43,734 nucleotides of DNA from CAXNKG01 sp964202965 (GCA_964202965.1 CAXNKG010000024.1:1-43734), one strand, 5' to 3'. Numbered from the stretch's first letter, positions 23,833 through 30,976 are shown. The notes: generated by a model not told the origin, from the sequence alone. Numbers and translations are program-made.

Positions 23833-24870
23833 ATGGTTCTGGCGAGCGTTGTGGGCGGTCTCCCGGTGGAATCTCCGCCTCCTGCGGCCTCGCGACCGAA
23901 GCTCCTGGATCGCGTGCGCGACGCCATCCGAACACGGCACTACAGCCGCCGCACGGAGGTCGCCTACGTCGGATGGATCCGCCGGTACATCGGATTTCAC
24001 CAGTTGGTGCACCCGGCTACGCTCGGCGCGGCCGACATTTCGGCCTTCTTGACGTGGCTCGCGACCAGGCGGCATGTCAGTGCGTCAACGCAGAACCAGG
24101 CGCTGGCGGCGTTGCTGTTCCTGTACGAGCATGTGCTGCAGATGCCCGTCGGCTCCGTGGAGCATGTCGCCCGGGCCAAGCCACCGCTGCGACTCCCCGT
24201 CGTACTCAGCCGGGAGGAGGTGGCCGCGGTCCTGTCCTGTCTGGAAGGCCCGATGTGGACCATCGGCGTGTTGCTTTACGGGTCGGGCCTGCGCCTGGAG
24301 GAATGCCTGGAGCTTCGGGTCAAGGATATCGACTTCGATCGGAACCAGATCGTCGTGCGCCGCGGCAAGGGACAGAAGGACCGGACGACGACGCTGCCCG
24401 CTGCGGCGATCGATCCGCTTCGCAGGCATCTTGCAGAGGTCAGTCGCGTGCATGCGGGCGACCGCGAGGACGGGTTCGGACGGGTCGTCCTGCCCGATGC
24501 GCTGGTGCGAAAGTATCCCAACGCGGCCGCGGAATGGGGATGGCAGTTCGTGTTCCCGGCCTCGCGCATCTGCAGAGATCCGCGATGGGGCCCGCCCTCA
24601 CGGTTTCATGTGCATGCATCGGCGGTGCAGAAAGCCATGGCCATGGCGGTTCGCCGGTCAGGCATCGCCAAGCGGGCGGGACCGCACACGCTGAGACATT
24701 GCTTCGCCACGCACCTTCTCGAGGACGGATACGACATTCGGACGGTGCAAGAGCTCCTCGGTCACAGGGACGTGAGTACGACGATGATCTATACCCATGT
24801 GCTCAGTCGGGGAGCGTTCGGCGTGAAGAGCCCCGCGGATTGGCTCGTGGGTCGGTCGTCGCGAGGTTAG
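23833..24870 (+). CDS. intI: Integron-type integrase (tyrosine recombinase IntI)
   Basis: 345 residues from ATG 23833. N-terminal SAM-like core-binding domain (LLDRVRDAIRTRHYSRRTE; YVGWIRRYIGFH). Catalytic residues of tyrosine recombinases: Arg in LLYGSGLRLEECLELR, Lys in RRGKGQKDR, HxxR in HTLRHCFATH, His in ELLGHRDVSTTMIY and nucleophile Tyr in IYTHV. The IntI-specific insert between them is present (KYPNAAAEWGWQFVFPASR), and the C-terminus GAFGVKSPADWL is also IntI-like; both distinguish it from XerC/D. It recombines attC with attI sites. Cassettes with an attC follow its 3' end rather than its 5' end, the unusual orientation known from Treponema denticola. Confidence 0.92.
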   Translation: MVLASVVGGLPVESPPPAASRPKLLDRVRDAIRTRHYSRRTEVAYVGWIRRYIGFHQLVHPATLGAADISAFLTWLATRRHVSASTQNQALAALLFLYEHVLQMPVGSVEHVARAKPPLRLPVVLSREEVAAVLSCLEGPMWTIGVLLYGSGLRLEECLELRVKDIDFDRNQIVVRRGKGQKDRTTTLPAAAIDPLRRHLAEVSRVHAGDREDGFGRVVLPDALVRKYPNAAAEWGWQFVFPASRICRDPRWGPPSRFHVHASAVQKAMAMAVRRSGIAKRAGPHTLRHCFATHLLEDGYDIRTVQELLGHRDVSTTMIYTHVLSRGAFGVKSPADWLVGRSSRG

Positions 24871-24909
24871 CCGCATCTCGATCGGACGACCTGGGCTGAT
24901 GTTAGCCGC
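24866..24909. other. Candidate attI: two direct GTTAGCCGC core sites
   Basis: GTTAGCC matches the GTTRRRY core cut by integron integrases. One copy overlaps the integrase stop codon (24866-24872); the second, in the same GTTAGCCGC context, is 35 bp further (24901-24907). They flank the start of the cassette region, so one of them is probably the attI crossover point. No attC-like fold surrounds them, as expected of attI. Confidence 0.5.
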
Positions 24910-25225
24910 GTCGTTCGCGGGTAGCGCCGACGTGGAGGTGTCTCTGACTCGCCCATCGTGACGTCGGTTTGACCGGCGTTCGTGCCGCGTGCTCATCCGG
25001 AGAGCAGAGTTTGATAGCCGCCCCTGCGGCGGCTATCGCGGGTCTCCAGAGCAACTCTTGCGCGGCCAACACATCATTCTTCCGGGGCTGTTTGGTCGTG
25101 TTACCATCCGCCGCGTCAGCGGAATCAGGCGGGACAATTTGAAGCGGGTCGACTTGATTAGCCGCCCGAGCCCGCGCTCCGTTGGCAGATCTAATCAATA
25201 CTTGTTATGCCTCTCGAACACGCGC
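24910..25225. other. Non-coding leader of first cassette, with hairpins
   Basis: No convincing gene. It holds a perfect 10-bp hairpin GATAGCCGCC-CCTGC-GGCGGCTATC (25013-25037) and an 8-bp inverted repeat TTGATTAG (25154-25161) / CTAATCAA (25191-25198) followed by GTTATGC (25204-25210). The latter faintly recalls a decayed attC but lacks the AAC box and extrahelical bases. Confidence 0.5.
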
Positions 25226-25255
25226 TTGGTCCTGAATGGTGAATACGACTACATT
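25226..25255 (+). promoter_or_regulatory. Candidate cassette promoter for the HEPN/MNT pair
   Basis: TTGGTC (25226-25231), 18-bp spacer, TACATT (25250-25255), then 6 nt to ATG 25262. Cassettes carrying toxin-antitoxin pairs often bring their own promoter. GAGGG also lies just before the ATG, too close for ideal Shine-Dalgarno spacing. Confidence 0.4.
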
Positions 25256-25261
25256 GAGGGC

Positions 25262-25579
25262 ATGGCTTCTGGGCCGCTCACGCGCGATATCGCGATAGCA
25301 CGACTCACCCAGGCTGAATCGGACATTCGGGCGCTGGGCGTGGCACGGCTCTCCCTGTTCGGGTCCGTGGCACGCGACGAGGCTCGGGCGGACAGCGACG
25401 TCGACCTCCTAGTGCAGTTCGCACCCGGGCAGAAGTCGTTTGGTCGGTTCATGGCGCTCTCCGACCTCCTGGAGTCACTCCTCCAGCGGAGGGTCGAACT
25501 GGTCACGACCGAGGCGCTCTCGCCCTTCATCGGGCCTCGGATTCTGGCGGAAGCGCAGGATGTCCTTCGAGCCGCGTGA
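25262..25579 (+). CDS. MNT-type minimal nucleotidyltransferase antitoxin
   Basis: 105 residues. The nucleotidyltransferase signature GSX10DXD is exact: FGSVARDEARADSDVDLLV, with a further catalytic Asp/Glu region at RVELVTTEAL. MNT proteins of this type neutralise the HEPN RNase partner, in the MntA/HepT case by adding AMP to the toxin. ATG 25262 (MASGPLTRD) is the first in a region with protein-like sequence. It overlaps the HEPN gene by 20 bp. The pair lies in an integron cassette ending in an attC. Confidence 0.88.
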   Translation: MASGPLTRDIAIARLTQAESDIRALGVARLSLFGSVARDEARADSDVDLLVQFAPGQKSFGRFMALSDLLESLLQRRVELVTTEALSPFIGPRILAEAQDVLRAA

Positions 25580-25895
25580 CTTCCTGCGGCACATCCAGCT
25601 AGAAGCCGACTACCTCGTCGAGCGAAGCCAGGGCGTCGAGTTCGCGGCGTTCGCGGCGGACCCGACACTGAGCCGGGCGTTCGTCCGGAGCTTGGAGATC
25701 ATTGGCGAGGCCGCCAAGAAGGTTCCTGCCGACCTCCGCGCCCTCTATCCCGAGATCGACTGGCGCGGCATGGCCGGCATGCGGGACCGGCTCATTCACG
25801 ACTACTTCGGCGTGGACTACGAATTGGTGTGGGATGTCGTTCGCAACCGCGTGCCAGAACTGCGGCGACAGCTCGCAACGATACTCAAGGCATAA
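25560..25895 (+). CDS. HEPN-domain RNase toxin (HepT-like)
   Basis: 111 residues, all-helical. The HEPN active-site motif RX4-6H is present as MRDRLIHDYFGVDYELVW, preceded by LEIIGEAAKKVP, typical of the DUF86/HepT family. HEPN toxins cut RNA and are held in check by the MNT partner encoded just upstream. Its TAA stop (25893-25895) lies within the R'' box of the attC site, the tight packing normal for integron cassettes. Confidence 0.9.
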   Translation: MSFEPRDFLRHIQLEADYLVERSQGVEFAAFAADPTLSRAFVRSLEIIGEAAKKVPADLRALYPEIDWRGMAGMRDRLIHDYFGVDYELVWDVVRNRVPELRRQLATILKA

Positions 25896-25966
25896 CCTTC
25901 AGATGGAGCCGACGCCCTTTGGCCGCTTGCGCGTGTGTCGGGCGCGGCTCATCTGAATCGTTAGAC
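25890..25966 (+). other. attC recombination site of integron cassette
   Basis: 77 bp. R'' box GCATAAC at 25890-25896 and R' core GTTAGAC at 25960-25966. Between them 25898-25917 pairs with 25940-25957 as an 18-bp stem in which the 5' arm has two unpaired bases (near G25906 and at A25912), the extrahelical bases that define attC polarity. A 22-nt variable loop lies between the arms. Crossover would fall between G25960 and T25961. Confidence 0.9.
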
Positions 25967-25977
25967 TGCTGAATTGA

Positions 25978-26364
25978 TCAACGAGCTGGCTTGAGATGTT
26001 CTTCAAGCCACTCCGTGAGTTGTTCGCGCGTCATCTTGCCTGCGGCAAGGTCGAGCATCAGTCGCTCCTGTTCATCGACCGGCGCCACGATCTCATACCC
26101 ATTCAGGATCAGAAAGACTTCCATCGCGGCGTGCGCGACACGCTTGTTGCCGTCGACAAACGCGTGATTCAGAGCAAGGGAAAAACCGAGCGCCGCCGCT
26201 TTTGCCGGCAGCGACGCATGCAGGTCACCACCGCCGAAGCTCGCACGCGGCTGTGCAAGGGCGGACTCCAGGCCGCCAAGATCGCGGATGCCGGGGGCTC
26301 CGCCGGAGTTCTCGAGAAGGGCCCGGTGAAGTGCAACGGCTTCCCCGAGCGTCAGCCAACGCAT
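25978..26364 (-). CDS. doc: Doc/Fic-family death-on-curing toxin
   Basis: 128 residues. Fic/Doc core motif ALNHAFVDGNKRVAHAAMEV (HxFxDGNKR), plus the N-terminal GGLESALAQPRASFGG and DLHASLPAKAAAL conserved in the death-on-curing family. Doc phosphorylates elongation factor EF-Tu; other Fic members add AMP. The stop is only 12 bp inside the second cassette, and the gene runs opposite to the cassette direction. The ATG overlaps the antitoxin stop by 1 bp (TGATG). Confidence 0.9.
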   Translation of the reverse strand: MRWLTLGEAVALHRALLENSGGAPGIRDLGGLESALAQPRASFGGGDLHASLPAKAAALGFSLALNHAFVDGNKRVAHAAMEVFLILNGYEIVAPVDEQERLMLDLAAGKMTREQLTEWLEEHLKPAR

Positions 26365-26558
26365 CAGGCCAGGCGCTTGTACAGGTCCTGGTTCTTGGTC
26401 AGTACACGGTACGCCACGTCCTGAAACTCGGCGTCGGGAGTGGACAGCAAGTCGGTCAGCGCAGCACGAGCCAGATCCTCTGGCGACAAGCCCAAACGTT
26501 TCGCTTCGGCGCGAAGTTTGTCAGCCTGGGCCGGCGGCAGCTCGATTGCGAGGTTCAT
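26364..26558 (-). CDS. Antitoxin partner of Doc
   Basis: 64 residues. N-terminus NLAIELPPAQADKLRAEAKR resembles a ribbon-helix-helix or similar small DNA-binding fold; the C-terminus FQDVAYRVLTKNQDLYKRLA is a segment I recall from antitoxins paired with Doc toxins, where the tail wraps the toxin. Gene order antitoxin-toxin with a 1-bp overlap is classical. It probably represses its own operon. Confidence 0.8.
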   Translation of the reverse strand: MNLAIELPPAQADKLRAEAKRLGLSPEDLARAALTDLLSTPDAEFQDVAYRVLTKNQDLYKRLA

Positions 26559-26585
26559 GGCCGTACTTTAGCGCGAGCCGTGGCT

Positions 26586-26624
26586 GCTTAACAATGTCCG
26601 CAAGCGGTGCGTCGCTCACGATAG
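26586..26624. other. Possible truncated attC closing the second cassette
   Basis: GCTTAAC (26586-26592) matches the R'' consensus RYYYAAC and is followed by CAATGTCCGCAAGCGG, similar to the L'' side of many attC sites. No GTTRRRY core follows before plsC, so the 3' half seems lost. Confidence 0.35.
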
Positions 26625-26635
26625 AGGGGGGGACG

Positions 26636-27358
26636 TCACTCCCACACCGGCCCTTCATCCAGCAGTGCCTGCACCGCGCCGCGTACGCGATCAATCAGAT
26701 CGTCGCGATCGTCGAGCGTCAGGCCTTCTGTCTCGATTGGCTGACCGATGCGCACGCTGACGTTGACGGGACGCACAAACGCGCTCCCCTTCCGCATGGC
26801 CGCCCGGCCCCCCTGGACGGCAACGGGGACGATCGGCACCTGCGCTTCGATGGCCATGATGAAGCCCCCTTTCTTGAACGGCAGGAGCGCCCCGGTGCGG
26901 CTGCGGGTGCCTTCGGGGAAGATCAGAAATGAGCGGCCGGCACGCAGCGCGGCGGCGCCGCGGGCAATCGAGGCCAGCGCCTTGGCGCGATCCCCGCGAT
27001 CAATCGGAACGAACCCGCCGATGTCGAAGATCGTCCCCATGATCGGGAACTTGTGGAGCTCAGCCTTGTAGAGGACGTGCAGCTGCGGGTGCAGCGCCCG
27101 GAACAGGAGCGGCGGGTCGACGTTGCTCTCGTGGTTCGAGCAGAAGACCACGGCGGTATCCGGAACGTGTTCGCGGCCGGCCACGCGATACCGGATCCCG
27201 GCCAGCGTGAGCGCCAGCCAGACGCCCCCGTGGCCCAGCGCGTACAGCCCGCGCTTCCACCGCAGCACGACGCCGACCACCAGCCCGAGGGGACCCGCGA
27301 CGGCGATATACGCCAGGATGGCGACGTAGGTGACGATCGACCGGACGACGGCGAACAT
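26636..27358 (-). CDS. plsC: 1-acyl-sn-glycerol-3-phosphate acyltransferase (PlsC-like)
   Basis: 240 residues. Acyltransferase blocks: I in CSNHESNVDPPLL (NHxxxxD catalytic pair), II GGFVPIDRGDRAKA, III FLIFPEGTRSRTG and IV PIVPVAV. An N-terminal membrane anchor (YVAILAYIAVAGPLGLVVGVVL) is present. It makes phosphatidic acid from lysophosphatidic acid at the inner membrane. ATG 27358 is preferred over an upstream TTG at 27367; neither has a clear ribosome-binding site. It follows carD on the same strand but a strong terminator separates them. Confidence 0.93.
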   Translation of the reverse strand: MFAVVRSIVTYVAILAYIAVAGPLGLVVGVVLRWKRGLYALGHGGVWLALTLAGIRYRVAGREHVPDTAVVFCSNHESNVDPPLLFRALHPQLHVLYKAELHKFPIMGTIFDIGGFVPIDRGDRAKALASIARGAAALRAGRSFLIFPEGTRSRTGALLPFKKGGFIMAIEAQVPIVPVAVQGGRAAMRKGSAFVRPVNVSVRIGQPIETEGLTLDDRDDLIDRVRGAVQALLDEGPVWE

Positions 27359-27404
27359 GTCGGACAACTATTCAGTCAGCAACGACTTCGAGAAGCACTG
27401 TACG

Positions 27405-27435
27405 AAAAAACGCCCGGGAGACAGGCTCCCGGGCG
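27405..27435 (-). terminator. Rho-independent terminator of carD
   Basis: On the minus strand: CGCCCGGGAG - CCTGT - CTCCCGGGCG followed by six T. A 10-bp perfect GC stem with U-tract, 30 bp beyond the carD stop. Confidence 0.93.
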
Positions 27436-27466
27436 GGCATAGAAGGCCAGGGCAAGGAGAAAGAGC

Positions 27467-28060
27467 TTAGGACGCGCGGGCGGCCTGCCGCTTGGCTGCC
27501 ATGACGGCCGCCTTCACAGGCTTGGTGATCTTCGCGCGCGTCGCGGCACGGGCAACGTTGCGCGCCTTCACCATGAAGCACTTTTCGAGGGCGCGGTCGA
27601 CCTTGTCCTCAACCGCCGCCACTTTCTCGCGCACGACTTCCGAGATCTCCGAGATGATGAGCGCGCGCGCGCGATCCAGCATCCGCTTCTCGCGGAACGA
27701 CAGGCTCTTGGACTTGCTCAGGAACGTGAGGCTCTTGAGGACGTCGGCCATGTCGTAAATCGACCCGGTCCGCATCTTGTCCGAATTGTCCTTGAAGCGG
27801 CCCTTCCAGTTCTGGTGGCTGTCGATGCGACCGTCGCCCAGCAGGCCGAACAGCCGTTCGACTTCCTCGTCTGTAATGGCCTTGCGCAGGCCGACGTTGT
27901 CGACGTTGGCGACAGGGACCAGGACCGTCGTGTCATTCGAGACAATCCGCAGGTGAAAGAAGCCGCACGTCGTGCCCAGAATGGTTTTCTCTTCAACGCG
28001 TTCGACGATGCCGAGACCGTGGTTCGGGTAGATGACCTTGTCGCCGACCTGGAATGTCAC
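27467..28060 (-). CDS. carD: CarD-family transcription regulator
   Basis: 197 residues from GTG 28060, which has GGGGGA upstream and begins VTFQVGDKVIYPNHGLGIVE, the CarD/TRCF RNA-polymerase-interaction domain. The helical C-terminal DNA-binding half (KSLTFLSKSKSLSFREKRML) is followed by a lysine/alanine-rich tail (AAVMAAKRQAARAS) longer than in Mycobacterium CarD. CarD binds the RNA polymerase beta subunit and stabilises open complexes, notably at rRNA and growth genes. It has its own good promoter and strong terminator, so it is a monocistronic unit. Confidence 0.93.
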   Translation of the reverse strand: MTFQVGDKVIYPNHGLGIVERVEEKTILGTTCGFFHLRIVSNDTTVLVPVANVDNVGLRKAITDEEVERLFGLLGDGRIDSHQNWKGRFKDNSDKMRTGSIYDMADVLKSLTFLSKSKSLSFREKRMLDRARALIISEISEVVREKVAAVEDKVDRALEKCFMVKARNVARAATRAKITKPVKAAVMAAKRQAARAS

Positions 28061-28119
28061 GTTTCCCCCGCTGGAAGGTTGATGGTAGGACCGGTTTCTC
28101 ACCGGGTACTGCACCCGCG

Positions 28120-28148
28120 AGTATAGCGCAGCATCCTGTCGGAATCAA
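28120..28148 (-). promoter_or_regulatory. carD promoter
   Basis: TTGATT (28148-28143), 17-bp spacer, TATACT (28125-28120) on the minus strand. It would give a leader of about 50 nt containing the GGGGGA ribosome-binding site. Confidence 0.65.
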
Positions 28149-28348
28149 CGAAAAATGGCCGAAAAACGCCAGTTTTGCGCACTTCAGCCCGGCCGTTGGA
28201 CCATTCACCGCCATCCGGTTACACGTCCGGCACGACGGTAACCTGCGGACATTCTGACGTTTGTGGGCGGGCTGCACGAATCGGCCTGCCGCCTGAGTCC
28301 GCCGAACGAAAAAAGCTCAACCTTTAGTCGATCCGTATAAGGGATCGG

Positions 28349-28354
28349 TAGAAT
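28349..28354 (+). promoter_or_regulatory. -10 hexamer at leaderless distance from methyltransferase gene
   Basis: TAGAAT ends 6 nt before the GTG at 28361. The rest of the carD-methyltransferase gap (28149-28348) shows no gene or clear structure. Confidence 0.4.
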
Positions 28355-28360
28355 CGCAGG

Positions 28361-28894
28361 GTGCGCGCCATCCTCGCCGTGTCACTGGCGGCCCTGACTG
28401 CCCTGCCGCAGGCCCCCTTCGTCCCCACCCCTCCGGATGTGGTGGACCAGATGCTGGCACTGGCCGACCTGGGGCCCTCGGATGTCGTCTACGACCTGGG
28501 ATGCGGGGATGGGCGCATCGTGATTGCCGCGGCTCGGCGCCACGGCGCCCGCGGCGTGGGGGTGGATATCGACCCGCAACGGATTGAGGAGGCGCAACGA
28601 AACGCGAAGGCGGCCGGCGTGGGACATCTGGTCACGTTCCGGGTCGAGGACGCACTCGAGACCGACCTCTCGGAGGCCACCGTCGTCACGCTGTATCTGG
28701 TCGCGTCACTCAACGCCCGTCTGCGCCCGCGACTCATGACGCAGCTGCGTCCGGGCGCGCGGATCGTGTCGCACAACTTCCCCATCGGCGACTGGGAGCC
28801 GGACAGGGCGCAGACCTTCACGAGCGCGGATGGTCAGACCCGGACGCTCTTCCGCTGGACCCTGGGAGTTGTGAAGTTGGGAGTTGGGATTTGA
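28361..28894 (+). CDS. Exported or anchored SAM-dependent methyltransferase
   Basis: 177 residues. A hydrophobic start (RAILAVSLAALTALPQAPFV) resembles a signal peptide or anchor. SAM motif I VVYDLGCGDGRIVIAAARRH and acidic motif II GVDIDPQRIEEA are intact, with EDALETDLSEATVVTLYL after. The family is common near unrelated genes and its substrate is unknown. The last ten residues (LGVVKLGVGI) are encoded by the GGGAGTTGTGAAGTTGGGAG repeat, so the original stop may have been displaced by repeat growth. Confidence 0.75.
   Translation: MRAILAVSLAALTALPQAPFVPTPPDVVDQMLALADLGPSDVVYDLGCGDGRIVIAAARRHGARGVGVDIDPQRIEEAQRNAKAAGVGHLVTFRVEDALETDLSEATVVTLYLVASLNARLRPRLMTQLRPGARIVSHNFPIGDWEPDRAQTFTSADGQTRTLFRWTLGVVKLGVGI
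28863..28891. repeat. GGGAGTT text-like repeat inside a coding 3' end
   Basis: TGGGAGTTGTGAAGTTGGGA is related to the repeats at 12193-12264 and 23660-23692. It is read in frame by the methyltransferase gene. Confidence 0.65.
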
Positions 28895-28895
28895 T

Positions 28896-29915
28896 TCAGG
28901 CCCGCGCGACGGCGAGCTCGACGATCTCTTCGATCAGCTGCGTGTAGGTCCGGCCCGACTTCCGGGCCGCCATGACGAATTCCGCCTTCGAGGCCAGCCA
29001 CGGATTGGGGTTGACCTCGATGACGTGTACCTTGCCGTCCGCCTGCAGGCGCATGTCGACGCGGCCGTAGTCGCGCAGCTCCAGCGCCTGATACGCGGCG
29101 AGCGCGGTCTGGTGCAGCACCTGGACGGTCTCGTCGGGAAGATCGGTCGCGATGGCCGACTTGGTGTCGCGGTAGGCTTTCGTCCCCTTCCCCCACTTCA
29201 CTTCCGCGGCGGCGATGCGCGGCGTGCCCTCGGGAAGCTTCGAGAGATCCAGCTCCACGATGGGAAGCGCCTCCGGCTTCTCATTCCCCAGCACGCCCAC
29301 GTACATCTCACGTCCCTCGATGTACTCCTCGATCAGGACGGGCGAGTCGAAATTGGCGTGCAGCCAGTCCATGCGCTCCATCAGCTCGCGGATTGAATTG
29401 ACCACGGCGCTGAATTCAATGCCGATCGACCCGTCTTCGCGCGCCGGCTTCACGATGACAGGAAACTCGAGATCGTGGGAAAAATCGAGCCGCCCCCGGA
29501 ACGACTTCGCGAACGTCGGCGTGTGGATCCCGTGGAACGCGAAGATCTTTTTGGCGACGGCCTTGTCCTGGGCCAGCATCAGTCCGTGCGTGCCGGAACC
29601 GGTGTATTTCCTTCCGAGAAGCTCGAGGAACGCCGCGATCTTATAGTCGGCCGTGTCGTCGTCGGCAAAGGACTCCGAGAGGTTGAAGACCAGGTCGCAT
29701 TCGGCCTTTCCCAGGCCGAGCAGGCTCTTCTGCGTGCCGTCGAGCTCGTACAGGACGGGCTCGTGGCCAAGCTTCGTCAGCGTATCGGCGACTTCCTCTT
29801 CGACTTCTTTCTTGTCGAGTGTGCGCACGATCGGCGACTTGTCGCCCGAGGCGGGTTCCTCGTCATCATCGACAAGCATGCGGTCGTACAGCACGACGAT
29901 TTTCAGCTTGCTCAT
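28896..29915 (-). CDS. ATP-grasp ligase, D-alanine--D-alanine-ligase-like
   Basis: 339 residues. ATP-grasp features: LAQDKAVAKKIFAFHGIHTP, nucleotide-binding Lys in FPVIVKPAREDGSIGIEFS, EEYIEGREMYVGVLGN, and the Mg-binding C-terminal GRVDMRLQADGKVHVIEVNPNP. The lid and metal residues are all there. Compared with Ddl, the N-terminus has an acidic insert (LVDDDEEPASGDKSP). Such proteins join an amino acid or peptide carboxylate to an amine. It lies 15 bp downstream of a zinc-peptidase gene and is likely co-transcribed; together they may make and trim a peptide. A true cell-wall Ddl role is less likely with no mur genes here. Confidence 0.82.
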   Translation of the reverse strand: MSKLKIVVLYDRMLVDDDEEPASGDKSPIVRTLDKKEVEEEVADTLTKLGHEPVLYELDGTQKSLLGLGKAECDLVFNLSESFADDDTADYKIAAFLELLGRKYTGSGTHGLMLAQDKAVAKKIFAFHGIHTPTFAKSFRGRLDFSHDLEFPVIVKPAREDGSIGIEFSAVVNSIRELMERMDWLHANFDSPVLIEEYIEGREMYVGVLGNEKPEALPIVELDLSKLPEGTPRIAAAEVKWGKGTKAYRDTKSAIATDLPDETVQVLHQTALAAYQALELRDYGRVDMRLQADGKVHVIEVNPNPWLASKAEFVMAARKSGRTYTQLIEEIVELAVARA

Positions 29916-29930
29916 CTGCTCTGCGCTAGT

Positions 29931-30935
29931 TTAGGTCTCAAAGCGCCCGCGCGTCAGAAAATTCATCGCAAGCGTGGTGGCCAGCGCGGTGACCTCGACG
30001 AGGTATCGCGCTTCCTCGCCCCGCTCCCCCCACAACTTCATCCGCTGGCACGTGCGGCAGATCGAATCGATCAACGCGCGCACCACCGGCCGCGGGACGC
30101 CGGTCCAGTACGTGATCTTCTCAATGAGCTCGGGACGATACTTGCTGACGATATCGGCCGCCGGGCCCGCCTCCTTGCGCCTGCGGGTCAGGAAGATCTG
30201 CGGCAGGTGGGCATCGAGCGCGATATCAATCCGCGCCTGTCGCTCCTGCCCCGCCGCTTCGTAGAACTGCTCGACGGTGACGCTGATGTCATCCGGCGTG
30301 ATGTCCACGTCGCCGGTCTTCACGATCGGCTCGACATCGGCGAGCGCCCGGGCAACGCGTTCGACATACCGCAGTTTCTGAATCGCCGGCCACCCCTTGT
30401 AGCGGCGGCGCCACGCGCTGCGCGGGGTCAGCCAGACGGCAAACGTTTCGGCAAAGTCCTCGTCTGGATGCTTCTGCGCGTACCACCCCTCGATGTGACG
30501 AACGAAGTGGCGGCTGAACGGGATGGGCCGGTAGTCGTCGCGGTAGGGCCGGAAGAACGGGCCGAACAGCCGGCGCCACTCGGGCGTCGTGTAGAGGCGA
30601 TACGCGTAATTGAATACGTGTCCCGCCTCATGGCGCATGTACATCATCACCTGGCGGTCGCTTTCGAGCGCGTCGACCGCTTTTTCGATTTTTCGAAGCT
30701 TGGGATCGGCCAGGTAGAACGGAATTCCGAGGACCGGCTGCTGGTCGGGACAGCCCCATTCGTCGGTCAGGTAGCAGACGGGGCGGAACGTCCTGAGTCC
30801 GCGGCGCTCGAGCTCCTCGTAGAGCTCCCGGACGTAGCCCTCGACCGGAGAACCCTCGACGCGCAGGCCGAGCTCGCTGACCTTCTTGCCCAGGACGCCC
30901 CGAATCTCCGGGTCGAGCGACTCGAACTTGACCAC
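29931..30935 (-). CDS. Putative zinc metallopeptidase (HExxH)
   Basis: 334 residues, no signal peptide. Zincin motif MRHEAGHVFNYAYRL (HEAGH) with a likely third ligand Glu in DEDFAETFAVWLTP, about 60 residues downstream, as in gluzincins. The conserved LYTTPEWRRLFGPFFRPYRD segment occurs in a family annotated as putative zinc-binding metallopeptidase. Substrate unknown. GTG start at 30935 with TAAGAT 6 nt upstream, implying a leaderless mRNA. First gene of a two-gene unit with an ATP-grasp ligase. Confidence 0.78.
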   Translation of the reverse strand: MVKFESLDPEIRGVLGKKVSELGLRVEGSPVEGYVRELYEELERRGLRTFRPVCYLTDEWGCPDQQPVLGIPFYLADPKLRKIEKAVDALESDRQVMMYMRHEAGHVFNYAYRLYTTPEWRRLFGPFFRPYRDDYRPIPFSRHFVRHIEGWYAQKHPDEDFAETFAVWLTPRSAWRRRYKGWPAIQKLRYVERVARALADVEPIVKTGDVDITPDDISVTVEQFYEAAGQERQARIDIALDAHLPQIFLTRRRKEAGPAADIVSKYRPELIEKITYWTGVPRPVVRALIDSICRTCQRMKLWGERGEEARYLVEVTALATTLAMNFLTRGRFET

Positions 30936-30941
30936 GACCTG

Positions 30942-30947
30942 ATCTTA
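30942..30947 (-). promoter_or_regulatory. -10 hexamer of zinc-peptidase gene, leaderless spacing
   Basis: TAAGAT on the minus strand lies 6 nt before the GTG at 30935. AGG also occurs in those 6 nt. Confidence 0.4.
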
Positions 30948-30953
30948 GTTGGT

Positions 30954-30968
30954 AGGCGGTAGGCGGTG
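30954..30968. repeat. GTAGGCGGTAGGCGG repeat, one arm
   Basis: Inverted relative to the CGCCTACTGCCTACTGCC copies at 31138-31163; the two arms bracket a small proline-rich gene. Confidence 0.65.
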
Positions 30969-30976
30969 GTTCAACC

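Noticed and set aside
24902..25198. 98-codon minus-strand frame in the cassette leader
   Set aside because: No ribosome-binding site or domain, and it overlaps hairpins and the likely attI; composition looks random.
25154..25210. Second attC-like inverted repeat with GTTATGC
   Set aside because: The 8-bp arms match but there is no AAC box, no extrahelical bases, and GTTATGC does not fit GTTRRRY.
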